A stretch of 61,021 nucleotides of DNA, from positions 1 through 61,021 of the IMG/VR virus record IMGVR_UViG_3300009164_002749. One strand, given 5' to 3'. Below the pieces are notes generated by a model. It was not told the origin of the DNA. It saw only the letters and a program-made list of their open reading frames with translations, and did no database searches. This DNA is from a virus. How positions within the stretch are numbered: the first letter of the stretch is position 1; each line of letters begins with the position of its first letter. Positions 22,948 through 30,961 of this stretch are shown piece after piece. The translations under genes and the position numbers were made by a program.

Positions 22948-24087
22948 TTATCCGCCGGTTATTTTGCGAGGAGTAGCTTGTGTAGTGTTATTTACACTGG
23001 TATTTTTATTGGAGAATAAATTTACACCAGTCCTAGCGGAAGTACCATATCCTGTTTGGTTAAACCCTTGCTTGATAGATTGCGCTAGTCCGCCTGGTTG
23101 ATTATTTGACTGAGAAATATTACCTAGTACTCCGCCTAATATGCTGTAGCCTTCTTGCTTTAATCCCGACTTGGTTAATGCTTGCACATTTTTAGATAAC
23201 GTTTTAGCTTGTATAAAAGCACCTAACAAATTGCCTTCACTTACTGAATTCAATACGCTATTTGCACCAGCAATTGCTCCGCCGGCACCGAACAATGTAT
23301 TTGTACCTAACCCACCTATACTTAGTGGACTAGGTGTCTTATCATAGTACTTTGCTGCAAATTGACCAGAAGCGTCATTCTTTTTAATTTTGCCTTGCTT
23401 ATAAACCACATCTTCATAGGCTAATGTCATTTTGCTAGACATTATTTTGCTGCCTTCATCTTGATTAACACTATCATGTTCCCAAGCTACTACCTTGGGA
23501 TTTATTAAAGTTATTTGTGTAAATCGTTGTTGATGTAACACATAAACATCTATGCTATCAAAGAACGGGTCGTTAGTAAGACTAGTACGATCAGTACGGA
23601 ATCCGTATCTATAATCAGTTTCACCATACTTTGTGTCAACATATTCGTTAGGATGCTCTTTATTACTGCCGTACCGACCGTCCATGAAATAGAACTTGTA
23701 ATAATTTTTCCAAAGATTTGTAGTTATATCGCTGTTATCGTCATGAAATTCAACATTAACATTCCCATATGTTAATTTTGTTTGTACTACAGTTTTTCTG
23801 TTATATTGATTAAGTGTTTCGGTAGCAATATTAAATTTAGGTAAATCCATTCTCTTAACAAGAAGTCCTACACTGTCTATATGCTTTTGACTACCTGCCC
23901 AGGTAGCATCTAGTAATGCAACCTTATTAAGATTAAATTGAACAAAATATAAAAACCCAACCTTAGGAGCACGGGCATATGTGTTTGCAACATACATGCG
24001 GCTTGCATGTTGATAGTCGCTGAGTTGTGCTGTATTTCCAAACAGACCTGTAGTTACGCCACCTAAAAAATTTGTAAAAGCACTCAT
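22948..24087 (-). CDS. Baseplate-tail tube protein (gp54/gp48-like)
   Basis: The 379-residue protein carries a tail-tube-like domain at about 40-240: VGFLYFVQFNLN, VKRMDLPKFNIATETLNQYNRKTVVQTKLTYGNVNVEFHDD, WKNYYKFYFMDG and an ITLINPKVVAWEHDSVN strand pair. A Gly/Asn/Ser-rich low-complexity tail follows. T4 gp54 (320 residues) and gp48 have this arrangement: a tube-fold domain that nucleates the tube on the baseplate, then a flexible C-terminus. I cannot decide between gp54 and gp48. It is directly downstream of tube gene 19 and its terminator, with a late box 5 nt before the ATG. Confidence 0.7.
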   Translation of the reverse strand: MSAFTNFLGGVTTGLFGNTAQLSDYQHASRMYVANTYARAPKVGFLYFVQFNLNKVALLDATWAGSQKHIDSVGLLVKRMDLPKFNIATETLNQYNRKTVVQTKLTYGNVNVEFHDDNSDITTNLWKNYYKFYFMDGRYGSNKEHPNEYVDTKYGETDYRYGFRTDRTSLTNDPFFDSIDVYVLHQQRFTQITLINPKVVAWEHDSVNQDEGSKIMSSKMTLAYEDVVYKQGKIKKNDASGQFAAKYYDKTPSPLSIGGLGTNTLFGAGGAIAGANSVLNSVSEGNLLGAFIQAKTLSKNVQALTKSGLKQEGYSILGGVLGNISQSNNQPGGLAQSIKQGFNQTGYGTSARTGVNLFSNKNTSVNNTTQATPRKITGG

Positions 24088-24092
24088 AGTAA

Positions 24093-24100
24093 TATTTAGC
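24093..24100 (-). promoter_or_regulatory. Late promoter box GCTAAATA
   Basis: The box has a 5-nt spacer (TTACT) to the ATG at 24087. It lies just after the terminator at 24104-24129 and would restart transcription for the downstream genes. Confidence 0.55.
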
Positions 24101-24103
24101 CAA

Positions 24104-24129
24104 ATAAAAAGCCTGGGTTTTAGCCAGGC
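24104..24129 (-). terminator. Rho-independent terminator after tail tube gene 19
   Basis: A 6-bp stem (GCCTGG/CCAGGC) with a 7-nt loop is followed on the minus strand by TTTTTATTT. It lies 22 bp after the gp19 stop codon. Confidence 0.85.
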
Positions 24130-24150
24130 TTTGTTGGGGTAGCGTTTTTA

Positions 24151-24783
24151 TTAACCGCCTAGTGCCAGTGTACGGACTGTGCGTCCTACTGCTTCGCCTA
24201 GACCAGATAGTGCGCCGGCCGCATCAACTTGAACTGCGTTATCATAAGTGATAGTCAATGCAATATCTAGAGGATCATTACTGGTGTAATCGCCGCCTTG
24301 ATATACTGCACCTTTTAGGAAGCAACCATGGAATTCAAATGCTTCTAAAATTCCTGGCTCATAAGCACCGTTACCACCGTCTAGAACTTCGACACGCATC
24401 ATGAACTTATAGTCGATACCAGATGCAGCACCGCTTTGCTCGTAGAAGTCAAATTGCTTCTGTAGTTGTTCGCCAACTTTCTTGCTAACTGCACCAGTAA
24501 CATCATCACGCACTGTTAGTTTAGCATCAGCAAAACTATGACGTCCTGCTAGCTTAACTGTACTGTTATAGACAGCTAACTTAATTTCTTCAAAGCTAAC
24601 TTCTGGACGAGTCACGTTCATAACTTGTTTGGTCAATTCAGTAGCCGGTGTACCTGCTACGCCAAATCCGTCTAAAGTAACACGGAAGCGATATTTCAGT
24701 TTAGGCATCAACAAACCTTGAGTTGTTGAACTCTGGTCTGTTGATAAAGGTACTGTGAACCTGTTTAGACTTGCGATTGCCAT
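24151..24783 (-). CDS. 19: Tail tube protein gp19
   Basis: The 210-residue protein forms the inner tail tube. It follows sheath gp18, has the tube-fold pattern (KLKYRFRVTLDGFG, VTRPEVSFEEIKLAVYNSTVKLAGRH, LTVRDDVTGAVSKKV, then KFMMRVEVLDG, FHGCFLKGAVYQGGDYTSNDPLDIALTITYDNAVQ) and is somewhat longer than T4 gp19 (163). A strong AAGGAG Shine-Dalgarno site and a late box (GGTAAATA, 21-nt gap) precede it, and a terminator follows. This fits high expression of an abundant virion protein. Confidence 0.88.
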   Translation of the reverse strand: MAIASLNRFTVPLSTDQSSTTQGLLMPKLKYRFRVTLDGFGVAGTPATELTKQVMNVTRPEVSFEEIKLAVYNSTVKLAGRHSFADAKLTVRDDVTGAVSKKVGEQLQKQFDFYEQSGAASGIDYKFMMRVEVLDGGNGAYEPGILEAFEFHGCFLKGAVYQGGDYTSNDPLDIALTITYDNAVQVDAAGALSGLGEAVGRTVRTLALGG

Positions 24784-24804
24784 ATTAAATAGCTCCTTAT
24801 TCTT

Positions 24805-24812
24805 TATTTACC
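24805..24812 (-). promoter_or_regulatory. Late promoter box GGTAAATA before gene 19
   Basis: The box lies 21 nt before the ATG at 24783, leaving a short leader of about 15 nt containing AAGGAG. Confidence 0.6.
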
Positions 24813-24814
24813 TA

Positions 24815-27800
24815 TTATTGTCCAGCTGCAATTTCACCAGTGTTTTTAATACGAAGTGGAATGTAGATAAACTCAACTGCCTTAACTGGCTCAATAGCGA
24901 TGTCCATGTACAACTCAGAACGATCAATTCTTGCTGCTGTGTTGTTTGATGAATCGCAAACTACTAAGAAGTCATAAAGAGCACGTTGACCTACTAATTC
25001 TAATAATAGACTTTCTGCTGCCGCTTTGATTTCTCTGCGTGTTTGTGCATCATTTGGCTCAAACAGATATGGCTTAGCTAGTACGCTTAGTTGTTTACGT
25101 AGATAAGCAACTAGACGAACTACGTTAATACGATCCAGCGCACTGGCGTTCTTAGCACGAGTGTATTGACCAAAGTTAACTAGGCCAACTCCTGGCAATG
25201 TTGCGATTGGATTAATCTTAACATCATGCATTACATTGCGTAAACCTTCGTACAATGCGGCTGTTTTAAACTCGCCTTCTGCGGTAATGTAACCAACGCT
25301 GGTAGCATTATCAACACCACCACGGCGTGTACCAGCTGGTGCAAACCATTGGTAGCTCTTAGCATCACTGTTGATAATTGTACGGAGCATCATGTGACTT
25401 GGAGGAACAACAATGTTGTTGCCGCTGTTGTCGGTTGTGTAACCACTTGGATAGAACATACCAACATATTCGTCATATGTAACTGCGCCATCTTCACCGT
25501 TGTCTGTAGCAACTGCTGTGTTGTTACCCCATGCTGTTAGAGCTGTACCTGTTGGTGCTAAACGGAATGGTGTGTCTCCAACTACGAATGCAGTCTGACC
25601 GATGTCAGTGTTAAATGCAGCCATGTTAGCAATAGCTTCTGGATATCCTGGGCAAGCAATTAAGTTAAATGCTAGAGTATCGGTGTCACGGATAGCGGCA
25701 TTTGTATCAATCATAGCTTTCATCTTAGATACAACATAACTTCGTTGTGCGTGACGACCAAATGTACCTGAACCATCTACATTGTTAGGGCTTACAGTTA
25801 CCCAACGATCTGCGCTGTAAATTGGAAGACCTGTTAAATCATCAATCATAGGATCATTGGAAAATCTGATGTTCAATCCACCGTTTGCTTCTAGATTTAG
25901 GTGACCTTTAATATATTTTTTAACATTGTTTCCACTACGACGAGTATTCCATAACTTCATACCACGTGGGTATAATGCTGGATCTGGAACATCGGGATCA
26001 ACGTAGTTACTAGTTAGTAAATCAGTAATCTTTGCCGCAGAAGTAGCATTGCCACTAGCTGCCCAACGTGCATCAGCAAATACCCAACCACTAGGACTTG
26101 TTTGATCTGTGGTATCCTGTAGTATCCACTTGTATGTGCTAATACCATCAAATACATATATATCTTTACCATAACGCTCAGGATCAGCTGTAGATATCCA
26201 AATATCACCATTTGCAAGACTAGCCCCACCGCTTTGGGCAATAGGTGCTGATGCACTAATTATAGGTCCATTTGGATCTGTATTATAGCCAAAATACGGG
26301 GAATCACTATTAGCATATCCTACCCATTTTGAACCATTATGAATCATAATATCAACTTCACTTATAGAAGAATTATGCCATAATATACCATCATCTGCTA
26401 GTACTGTAGGAGTAGATGTCTTTGATTCATATACCAACGGTTTCCAGTTAGTAGCAATAAATGCAAAAGCATCACCTGTTGGTGCTGCATATAAATTTGC
26501 AGTTCCTGCCTTAGTAGTCATATTGTAGGCAGTTAGACCAATTACTGTTAATGGTGTGTTAGCACCATCAGTTAATTCGAACTCTCCACCTAATTCATGG
26601 GTAAATGTTACAGTTTTTGTTTGACTATCGTAGGCAGCAGTAACATTAACTAATCCCTGTGCAGCCAATGCCGCCGGAATTTGAGCTCCTACGGGATTGC
26701 TGTTACTACCAGTAATGGAAATAATTTTTGTAGGCCCCCAAGATCCGCTACTTGCTAGTGTTTCTCTAATAGTAAATTGACTTGTTAAACTCTGCGTTGC
26801 TATAGTCGATCCGCTAACAATAGTTGTTGCACCAGTGGCATTGCGTCTCCATAGTTTGAAATTAGCAGTTTCAACTGCGTTTTCAATATTTGTATCAACG
26901 GCTAGTATTCCAACTGGGATATTTTTTCCACCGCCAGCGTAATCTAGTTTTTCAATAGCGTTACGAGTGCTTGTGTACATAGGGGCAGCCACAGTAGTCC
27001 AGGCGTTTGTACTTCCGTTGTAATATTTTACAACTAAATTAGCACCTAGACCTGGAGAAGTAGTTTTAATCCATACACTACCGTTTAATTCTACACCTTT
27101 TGTCCATGTTGGATAGCTAGTGTGGGGACTTACTTGAACAGATTTACCGCCGGCAAACCCTTGGGCTAGTGGAGTCCATGTGTTGTCTGATTTTTTGTAG
27201 TAATACTTGTTAGTTAAATTGTCGGATGTAACAACTACGCAGTAGTCTCCCTTTTTACCAAAAGCAGGAAGTGGTGTAGTTCCGTTAAAAAACCCGGTAC
27301 CATAACGATTATCATTGTTAATAACTAATGGAGTTTTTGTAACAAAAACTGGGATATCGCCAGACGAATCCCATTCGTTAATTCCGTAGTAACTAGCATC
27401 AGTATCTAACCAGTATGTTCCAGCAACTGGTGTACCAGTTGGCTCGCTGGTTGTAGGCGCTAACGCTTTTAAGTCAACATCTGCACGGGCAACATAAGCT
27501 CTTGAGCTTACACCTAATGCACTATATGCGGCTTGTAGGCCGTATTCATTTAGTTCTCCACCGTGTAGTGGATTGTTATTTGATGTGTAAAATAACGGAG
27601 TACCAAATGTATCAACTAAATCACGTTGACTTGTGATTACATAAACATTTCCTGCATTAGCGGCAGTTGTACCTGCTGCTGTACCTGTTGCAGAAGCATT
27701 GCTCTTGTCTTGTGCAGTAGCAACGAAAATAAGTGGAATAGTGCCAGGAGCTGCGGGAGTATAAAAACTCTCGTCAATTACTGATACGCTTACGCCTGGT

Positions 27801-27817
27801 GAACCTAGTGTGGCCAT
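24815..27817 (-). CDS. 18: Tail sheath protein gp18, enlarged
   Basis: The 1000-residue protein is a contractile sheath subunit. The N-terminus (GSPGVSVSVIDESF, then IPLIFVATAQDK) and the C-terminal 200 residues (LPGVGLVNFGQYTR, YLRKQLSVLAKPYLFEPND, then VEFIYIPLRIKNTGEI) are typical sheath conserved regions. T4 gp18 is 659 residues; the extra length is a mid-protein insertion (roughly 120-600) with about five degenerate copies of a G-x-x-W...W module, e.g. GTYWLDTD, GSVWIKTT, GILWHNSS, GDIWISTA. These probably face outward. A strong AAGGAGATT site precedes the ATG. Confidence 0.93.
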   Translation of the reverse strand: MATLGSPGVSVSVIDESFYTPAAPGTIPLIFVATAQDKSNASATGTAAGTTAANAGNVYVITSQRDLVDTFGTPLFYTSNNNPLHGGELNEYGLQAAYSALGVSSRAYVARADVDLKALAPTTSEPTGTPVAGTYWLDTDASYYGINEWDSSGDIPVFVTKTPLVINNDNRYGTGFFNGTTPLPAFGKKGDYCVVVTSDNLTNKYYYKKSDNTWTPLAQGFAGGKSVQVSPHTSYPTWTKGVELNGSVWIKTTSPGLGANLVVKYYNGSTNAWTTVAAPMYTSTRNAIEKLDYAGGGKNIPVGILAVDTNIENAVETANFKLWRRNATGATTIVSGSTIATQSLTSQFTIRETLASSGSWGPTKIISITGSNSNPVGAQIPAALAAQGLVNVTAAYDSQTKTVTFTHELGGEFELTDGANTPLTVIGLTAYNMTTKAGTANLYAAPTGDAFAFIATNWKPLVYESKTSTPTVLADDGILWHNSSISEVDIMIHNGSKWVGYANSDSPYFGYNTDPNGPIISASAPIAQSGGASLANGDIWISTADPERYGKDIYVFDGISTYKWILQDTTDQTSPSGWVFADARWAASGNATSAAKITDLLTSNYVDPDVPDPALYPRGMKLWNTRRSGNNVKKYIKGHLNLEANGGLNIRFSNDPMIDDLTGLPIYSADRWVTVSPNNVDGSGTFGRHAQRSYVVSKMKAMIDTNAAIRDTDTLAFNLIACPGYPEAIANMAAFNTDIGQTAFVVGDTPFRLAPTGTALTAWGNNTAVATDNGEDGAVTYDEYVGMFYPSGYTTDNSGNNIVVPPSHMMLRTIINSDAKSYQWFAPAGTRRGGVDNATSVGYITAEGEFKTAALYEGLRNVMHDVKINPIATLPGVGLVNFGQYTRAKNASALDRINVVRLVAYLRKQLSVLAKPYLFEPNDAQTRREIKAAAESLLLELVGQRALYDFLVVCDSSNNTAARIDRSELYMDIAIEPVKAVEFIYIPLRIKNTGEIAAGQ

Positions 27818-27848
27818 TTTTCAATCTCCTTAATGGATTACTTTGTTT

Positions 27849-27856
27849 TATTTAGC
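27849..27856 (-). promoter_or_regulatory. Late promoter box GCTAAATA before gene 18
   Basis: The box lies 31 nt before the gp18 ATG and gives a leader with AAGGAG at normal spacing. A TTAAATA on the plus strand about 30 bp away may serve the divergent gene at 27917. Confidence 0.55.
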
Positions 27857-27916
27857 AGGTAACTCCAAAAAGTCCTGGTTAAATACCATTGTAAAAGGGA
27901 ACAAAAAGGGCGGGGT

Positions 27917-28252
27917 ATGAGAGATTTATGTAGTTCGTGCGGGCAACGACCAGTTGCAATTAACTATTACAAAGATAGTAAGCCTTTCTACAGATCAAAA
28001 TGTGATCATTGTGCTAAAGGTAGAGGTGTAGGAAAGCCTCTATGGGCAGTTACGGGATATAAGAAAAAAACCACATGTGATAAATGCGGTTTTAGTAGTA
28101 AGTATTCCGATCAGTTTAATGTGTTTCACATAGACGGAGAACTAACAAACTGTCGTCATACTAATTTAAAAACAGTTTGTGCTAACTGTCAACGACTACT
28201 TCACAAACTTAAATTGCCGTGGAAGCAGGGAGATCTAACTCCGGATTTTTAG
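27917..28252 (+). CDS. Small zinc protein, HNH-endonuclease-like
   Basis: The 111-residue protein has four CxxC knuckles (CSSC 5-8, CDHC about 29-32, CDKC about 54-57, CANC about 88-91) and the HNH-like core VFHIDGELTNCRHTNLKTVCANCQRLLHK, where His, Asp and the following Asn/His/Cys resemble an HNH beta-beta-alpha-metal site. I recall near-identical proteins in aquatic T4-like phages, ending in PW...DL.PDF as here. It may be a nuclease or only a zinc-binding protein. It overlaps the convergent dNMP kinase gene by 4 bp. Confidence 0.6.
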   Translation: MRDLCSSCGQRPVAINYYKDSKPFYRSKCDHCAKGRGVGKPLWAVTGYKKKTTCDKCGFSSKYSDQFNVFHIDGELTNCRHTNLKTVCANCQRLLHKLKLPWKQGDLTPDF

Positions 28253-28908
28253 ACTAAGTCTAATGCAATCCTAGTAGCAAATGGGAGTTGTTTTTTTGAC
28301 AGTAGCTCTTTAATCTGAGCAAATAAATCGTCAATAGTTGCGTTGTTGTCAACAACATGATCTATTGCGCCTCCTACCCATGCAGTTTCACTGGCATGAA
28401 TACCTTCTTTTATTAAGAAGTTTTGTGCGCTTTCTACACCTTTATTTGCTTGAATAGCTATATCATACCAATGTGGAGTAACGCCTCGATTTACTCTAAC
28501 TACAATACCGCCTGCATTATGAATAGCCTTAATTTCGTTAGGAAATCTTACATCACTGATTACAATATTATCTGTAGTCTTTCGAATCTTATTTTCTAGA
28601 CTTGCAATCCAAATGTCATCATGGAAGCCTTTACGACATACTTCTGTGCCCCACCATTGTAGTATCCATCGTGGAGTAAGATGGGGAATATTTAGGCGTT
28701 CTGCCCACCACGGATCGACCTGTTCTCGCCATGCACGAGCTTCTGCGGTGCGACCTTCTAGGAGTGTCCGGTCCCAACCAAATACATGAGATACTGCATC
28801 TTTGAGAGTATTTGCAAATGAATCTCGTCGATATCCGTGAAAGTTAACCAAATAATCTGCGGCAGTGTCTTTGCCTGAACCAATAAATCCTACAAAACCT
28901 ACAATCAT
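28249..28908 (-). CDS. 1: Deoxynucleoside monophosphate kinase (gp1-like)
   Basis: The 219-residue protein has a P-loop GFIGSGKDTAADYL (7-20), an LHL-type lid region with Arg residues (LEGRTAEARAWREQ), WILQWWGTEVCR and IVISDVRFPNEIKAI (about 115-129). These are the landmarks of T4 gp1-type dNMP kinases, which phosphorylate dTMP, dGMP and hydroxymethyl-dCMP for phage DNA synthesis. A TTAGGAGAT Shine-Dalgarno site and a sigma70-like promoter precede it, fitting early expression even though it sits among late genes. Confidence 0.88.
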   Translation of the reverse strand: MIVGFVGFIGSGKDTAADYLVNFHGYRRDSFANTLKDAVSHVFGWDRTLLEGRTAEARAWREQVDPWWAERLNIPHLTPRWILQWWGTEVCRKGFHDDIWIASLENKIRKTTDNIVISDVRFPNEIKAIHNAGGIVVRVNRGVTPHWYDIAIQANKGVESAQNFLIKEGIHASETAWVGGAIDHVVDNNATIDDLFAQIKELLSKKQLPFATRIALDLV

Positions 28909-28931
28909 AGCATCTCCTAACGTGATACTAT

Positions 28932-28960
28932 AATTTACTATAATTAGCTATAGTTGTCAA
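28932..28960 (-). promoter_or_regulatory. Sigma70-like early promoter for the dNMP kinase gene
   Basis: A perfect TTGACA (28955-28960, minus strand) is followed after 17 nt by TAAATT (28932-28937). The transcript would start about 15-20 nt before the TTAGGAG site of the kinase gene. It is the only good -35/-10 pair I noticed. Confidence 0.5.
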
Positions 28961-28967
28961 GAATTTT

Positions 28968-29726
28968 TTAGCCGATTACAAAGGTCAGTGGTTGTCCGCC
29001 TTCTTTGTAATTAATTAGATCCATCTCTAACATTTCTATTTCAGCTTTGGCTTCAGCTTTTAGTGCTGTTCCATTTAAAGTTGTACTACCCTGCGGACTA
29101 GCAATACTTCCAAACTTTTCACGAGCCTCACCTAGCATTAACTTAGCTGTCGCTAGACTATAATCTTTTAACCACTGACCTGCATATTGATCTTGCAGTA
29201 GGTTAAAATCCGGGCGATAGTTATACATCCAGGCCAGTACTTCTTCACCACCACGAGGACGTTGCATAATGGTTAACTTTTTAGTAGTCGGATTAAATGT
29301 AAAATTGATATCTGTACCAAACATTTTACCAACTTGCTTTTGATAACTGGCAAAAGCATAATATGTTGCTAGGCCGCCCATGTTTGTACTTGTTAACAAA
29401 TAGGTATTAGAGTAAGCTAGATTAAACGGCTCAAATAAAGTTCCACTGTCGCCGCCACCAGATCTACTGCCAATACTACGACGGAAGAGTTGCCGTACTC
29501 CAGTTACTTCTTTAGGTAAAATGTAATCGTTTGTATCAGTTTCTAATGTAATAAATCCAAAACTTTCTTCGCTGGCGTTGCTACTTCGTTGACGAAATTT
29601 TGCAAGGGCGCGATCAATGGCCGTATTATAATGAATAGGGTCTAATTCTACATCAACCATGCCAGCACCTAGCATAGCTTGTACATAGTCAACAACTTTT
29701 TGGCGTTCGTTTTCAGTTTCAGTCAT
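28968..29726 (-). CDS. 13: Neck protein gp13
   Basis: The 252-residue protein resembles gp13 of aquatic T4-like phages (T4 gp13 is 309). It has an N-terminal helix pair (VVDYVQAMLGAG.VDVELDPIHYNTAIDRALAKFRQR), a beta domain with ITLETDTNDYILPKEVTGVRQLF, then IMQRPRGGEEVLAWMYNYRP and a C-terminal helical arm (WLKDYSLATAKLMLGEAREKFGSI). This is the head-tail connector fold. In T4, 13 and 14 are collinear; here gp14 is divergent, 28 bp away. A late box lies 5 nt before the ATG. Confidence 0.8.
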   Translation of the reverse strand: MTETENERQKVVDYVQAMLGAGMVDVELDPIHYNTAIDRALAKFRQRSSNASEESFGFITLETDTNDYILPKEVTGVRQLFRRSIGSRSGGGDSGTLFEPFNLAYSNTYLLTSTNMGGLATYYAFASYQKQVGKMFGTDINFTFNPTTKKLTIMQRPRGGEEVLAWMYNYRPDFNLLQDQYAGQWLKDYSLATAKLMLGEAREKFGSIASPQGSTTLNGTALKAEAKAEIEMLEMDLINYKEGGQPLTFVIG

Positions 29727-29731
29727 ACGAA

Positions 29732-29739
29732 TATTTATC
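29732..29739 (-). promoter_or_regulatory. Late promoter box GATAAATA before gene 13
   Basis: GATAAATA with a 5-nt spacer (TTCGT) to the gp13 ATG. It abuts, back to back, the plus-strand box of gene 14, forming a 16-bp near-palindrome. Confidence 0.68.
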
Positions 29740-29747
29740 TATAAATA
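29740..29747 (+). promoter_or_regulatory. Late promoter box TATAAATA before gene 14
   Basis: A perfect TATAAATA with a 7-nt spacer (TAAGACT) to the gp14 ATG. The predicted transcript starts at or one base before the start codon. Confidence 0.68.
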
Positions 29748-29754
29748 TAAGACT

Positions 29755-30960
29755 ATGCCAAGACTCTCATTGTACCGCCCCGAAAAGGGCAATGATTATC
29801 GCTTTTTAGATCGTGTTATCAACGAAGAATTTCAAGTGGGCGGAACAGATGTTTATGTACACCGATACACGGGTCCGGTTAATCCCGCAACAGGAGAAGC
29901 TACTCCTAGTACTCCTAATAATACTAGCAGTATTCCAGAATTAGGAATACAAGATTTAATATTCATGGAAAACAGAGATCGTCATTATGATCCTGATATC
30001 TATGTTATGCGTGGAATTTATACCATGCAGGACTTGGATTTTAATCTAAGCCAATTTGGCCTATTTTTACAAAACGATAATATCTTTATTATGTTCCACT
30101 TAAAAAATACAGTAGATGTATTACAGCGTAAAATTATGCCTGGAGATGTTATTGAGCTTCCTCACTTAAAAGATGAATATGCGTTAGATAACAGTGTCGT
30201 AGCATTAAAGAGATTCTATGTTGTACAAGATGTTAGTCGTCCTGCGGCAGGTTATAGTCAAACATGGTATCCCCATTTGCTACGTGCCAAGTGCGTACCG
30301 TTAATTGATAGCCAAGAATTTAAAGAGATACTTGATAGTGATGCAGGTGCAGGCAATGGTAGCACATTACGTGATTTATTAAGTACATATCAACAAAGCA
30401 TTGACATTAACAATCAAATTCTAGCTCAAGCAGAAGCTGATGCACCTAGTAGTGGTTATAATACTAAAAACTTATTTGTTATTCCGTTGCGCGAAGATAG
30501 TACTGTAGATGTTGCCGATGCTTCAGATATCGACGGCGATGCAAGTATTAACAACCCTGCATTAGATGCTAGTGTTGTGCTACGTAGTCCGGATAAAGAC
30601 ATTTATGTAGGTTACCTAAACGGTGACGGAAGTCCGCCAAACGGAGCACCTTATGGGTTTGGAATTTCATTCCCATCAGTGCCTATTAAAGGTCAGTTTT
30701 ATCTAAGAACAGATTATATGCCTAACAGATTATTTAGATACGACGGCAAACATTGGATCAAATATGAGGATAATGTTCGTATGACTCTAAACAACCTTGG
30801 CAGTGAAGACGTTGCCAGTGGACCTGCGGTAGGAAAATCAGTTCGCAAAACACAAAAATCTAGCTTTATTAATAATACAAATACTGCTACTATTGCAGGA
30901 TCAGTGGTTAAGGAGCGTCAAGCATTGAGCAAGGCATTAAAACCTAAGGCGGACAATTAA
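29755..30960 (+). CDS. 14: Neck protein gp14 with extended C-terminus
   Basis: The 401-residue protein matches gp14 (256 in T4), which with gp13 seals the head-tail joint. Landmarks are GGTDVYVHRY, IQDLIFMENRDRHYDPDIYVM, LSQFGLFLQNDNIFIMFH and IMPGDVIELPHLKDEYALDN. The extra C-terminal part is Asp/Ser-rich and carries a GQFYLRTD...LFRYDGKHWIKYEDN module like those in the sheath insertion and fibres. It begins a three-gene plus-strand run with gp15 (1-bp gap) and a Nudix gene. It has a late box but no Shine-Dalgarno site. Confidence 0.82.
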   Translation: MPRLSLYRPEKGNDYRFLDRVINEEFQVGGTDVYVHRYTGPVNPATGEATPSTPNNTSSIPELGIQDLIFMENRDRHYDPDIYVMRGIYTMQDLDFNLSQFGLFLQNDNIFIMFHLKNTVDVLQRKIMPGDVIELPHLKDEYALDNSVVALKRFYVVQDVSRPAAGYSQTWYPHLLRAKCVPLIDSQEFKEILDSDAGAGNGSTLRDLLSTYQQSIDINNQILAQAEADAPSSGYNTKNLFVIPLREDSTVDVADASDIDGDASINNPALDASVVLRSPDKDIYVGYLNGDGSPPNGAPYGFGISFPSVPIKGQFYLRTDYMPNRLFRYDGKHWIKYEDNVRMTLNNLGSEDVASGPAVGKSVRKTQKSSFINNTNTATIAGSVVKERQALSKALKPKADN

Positions 30961-30961
30961 T

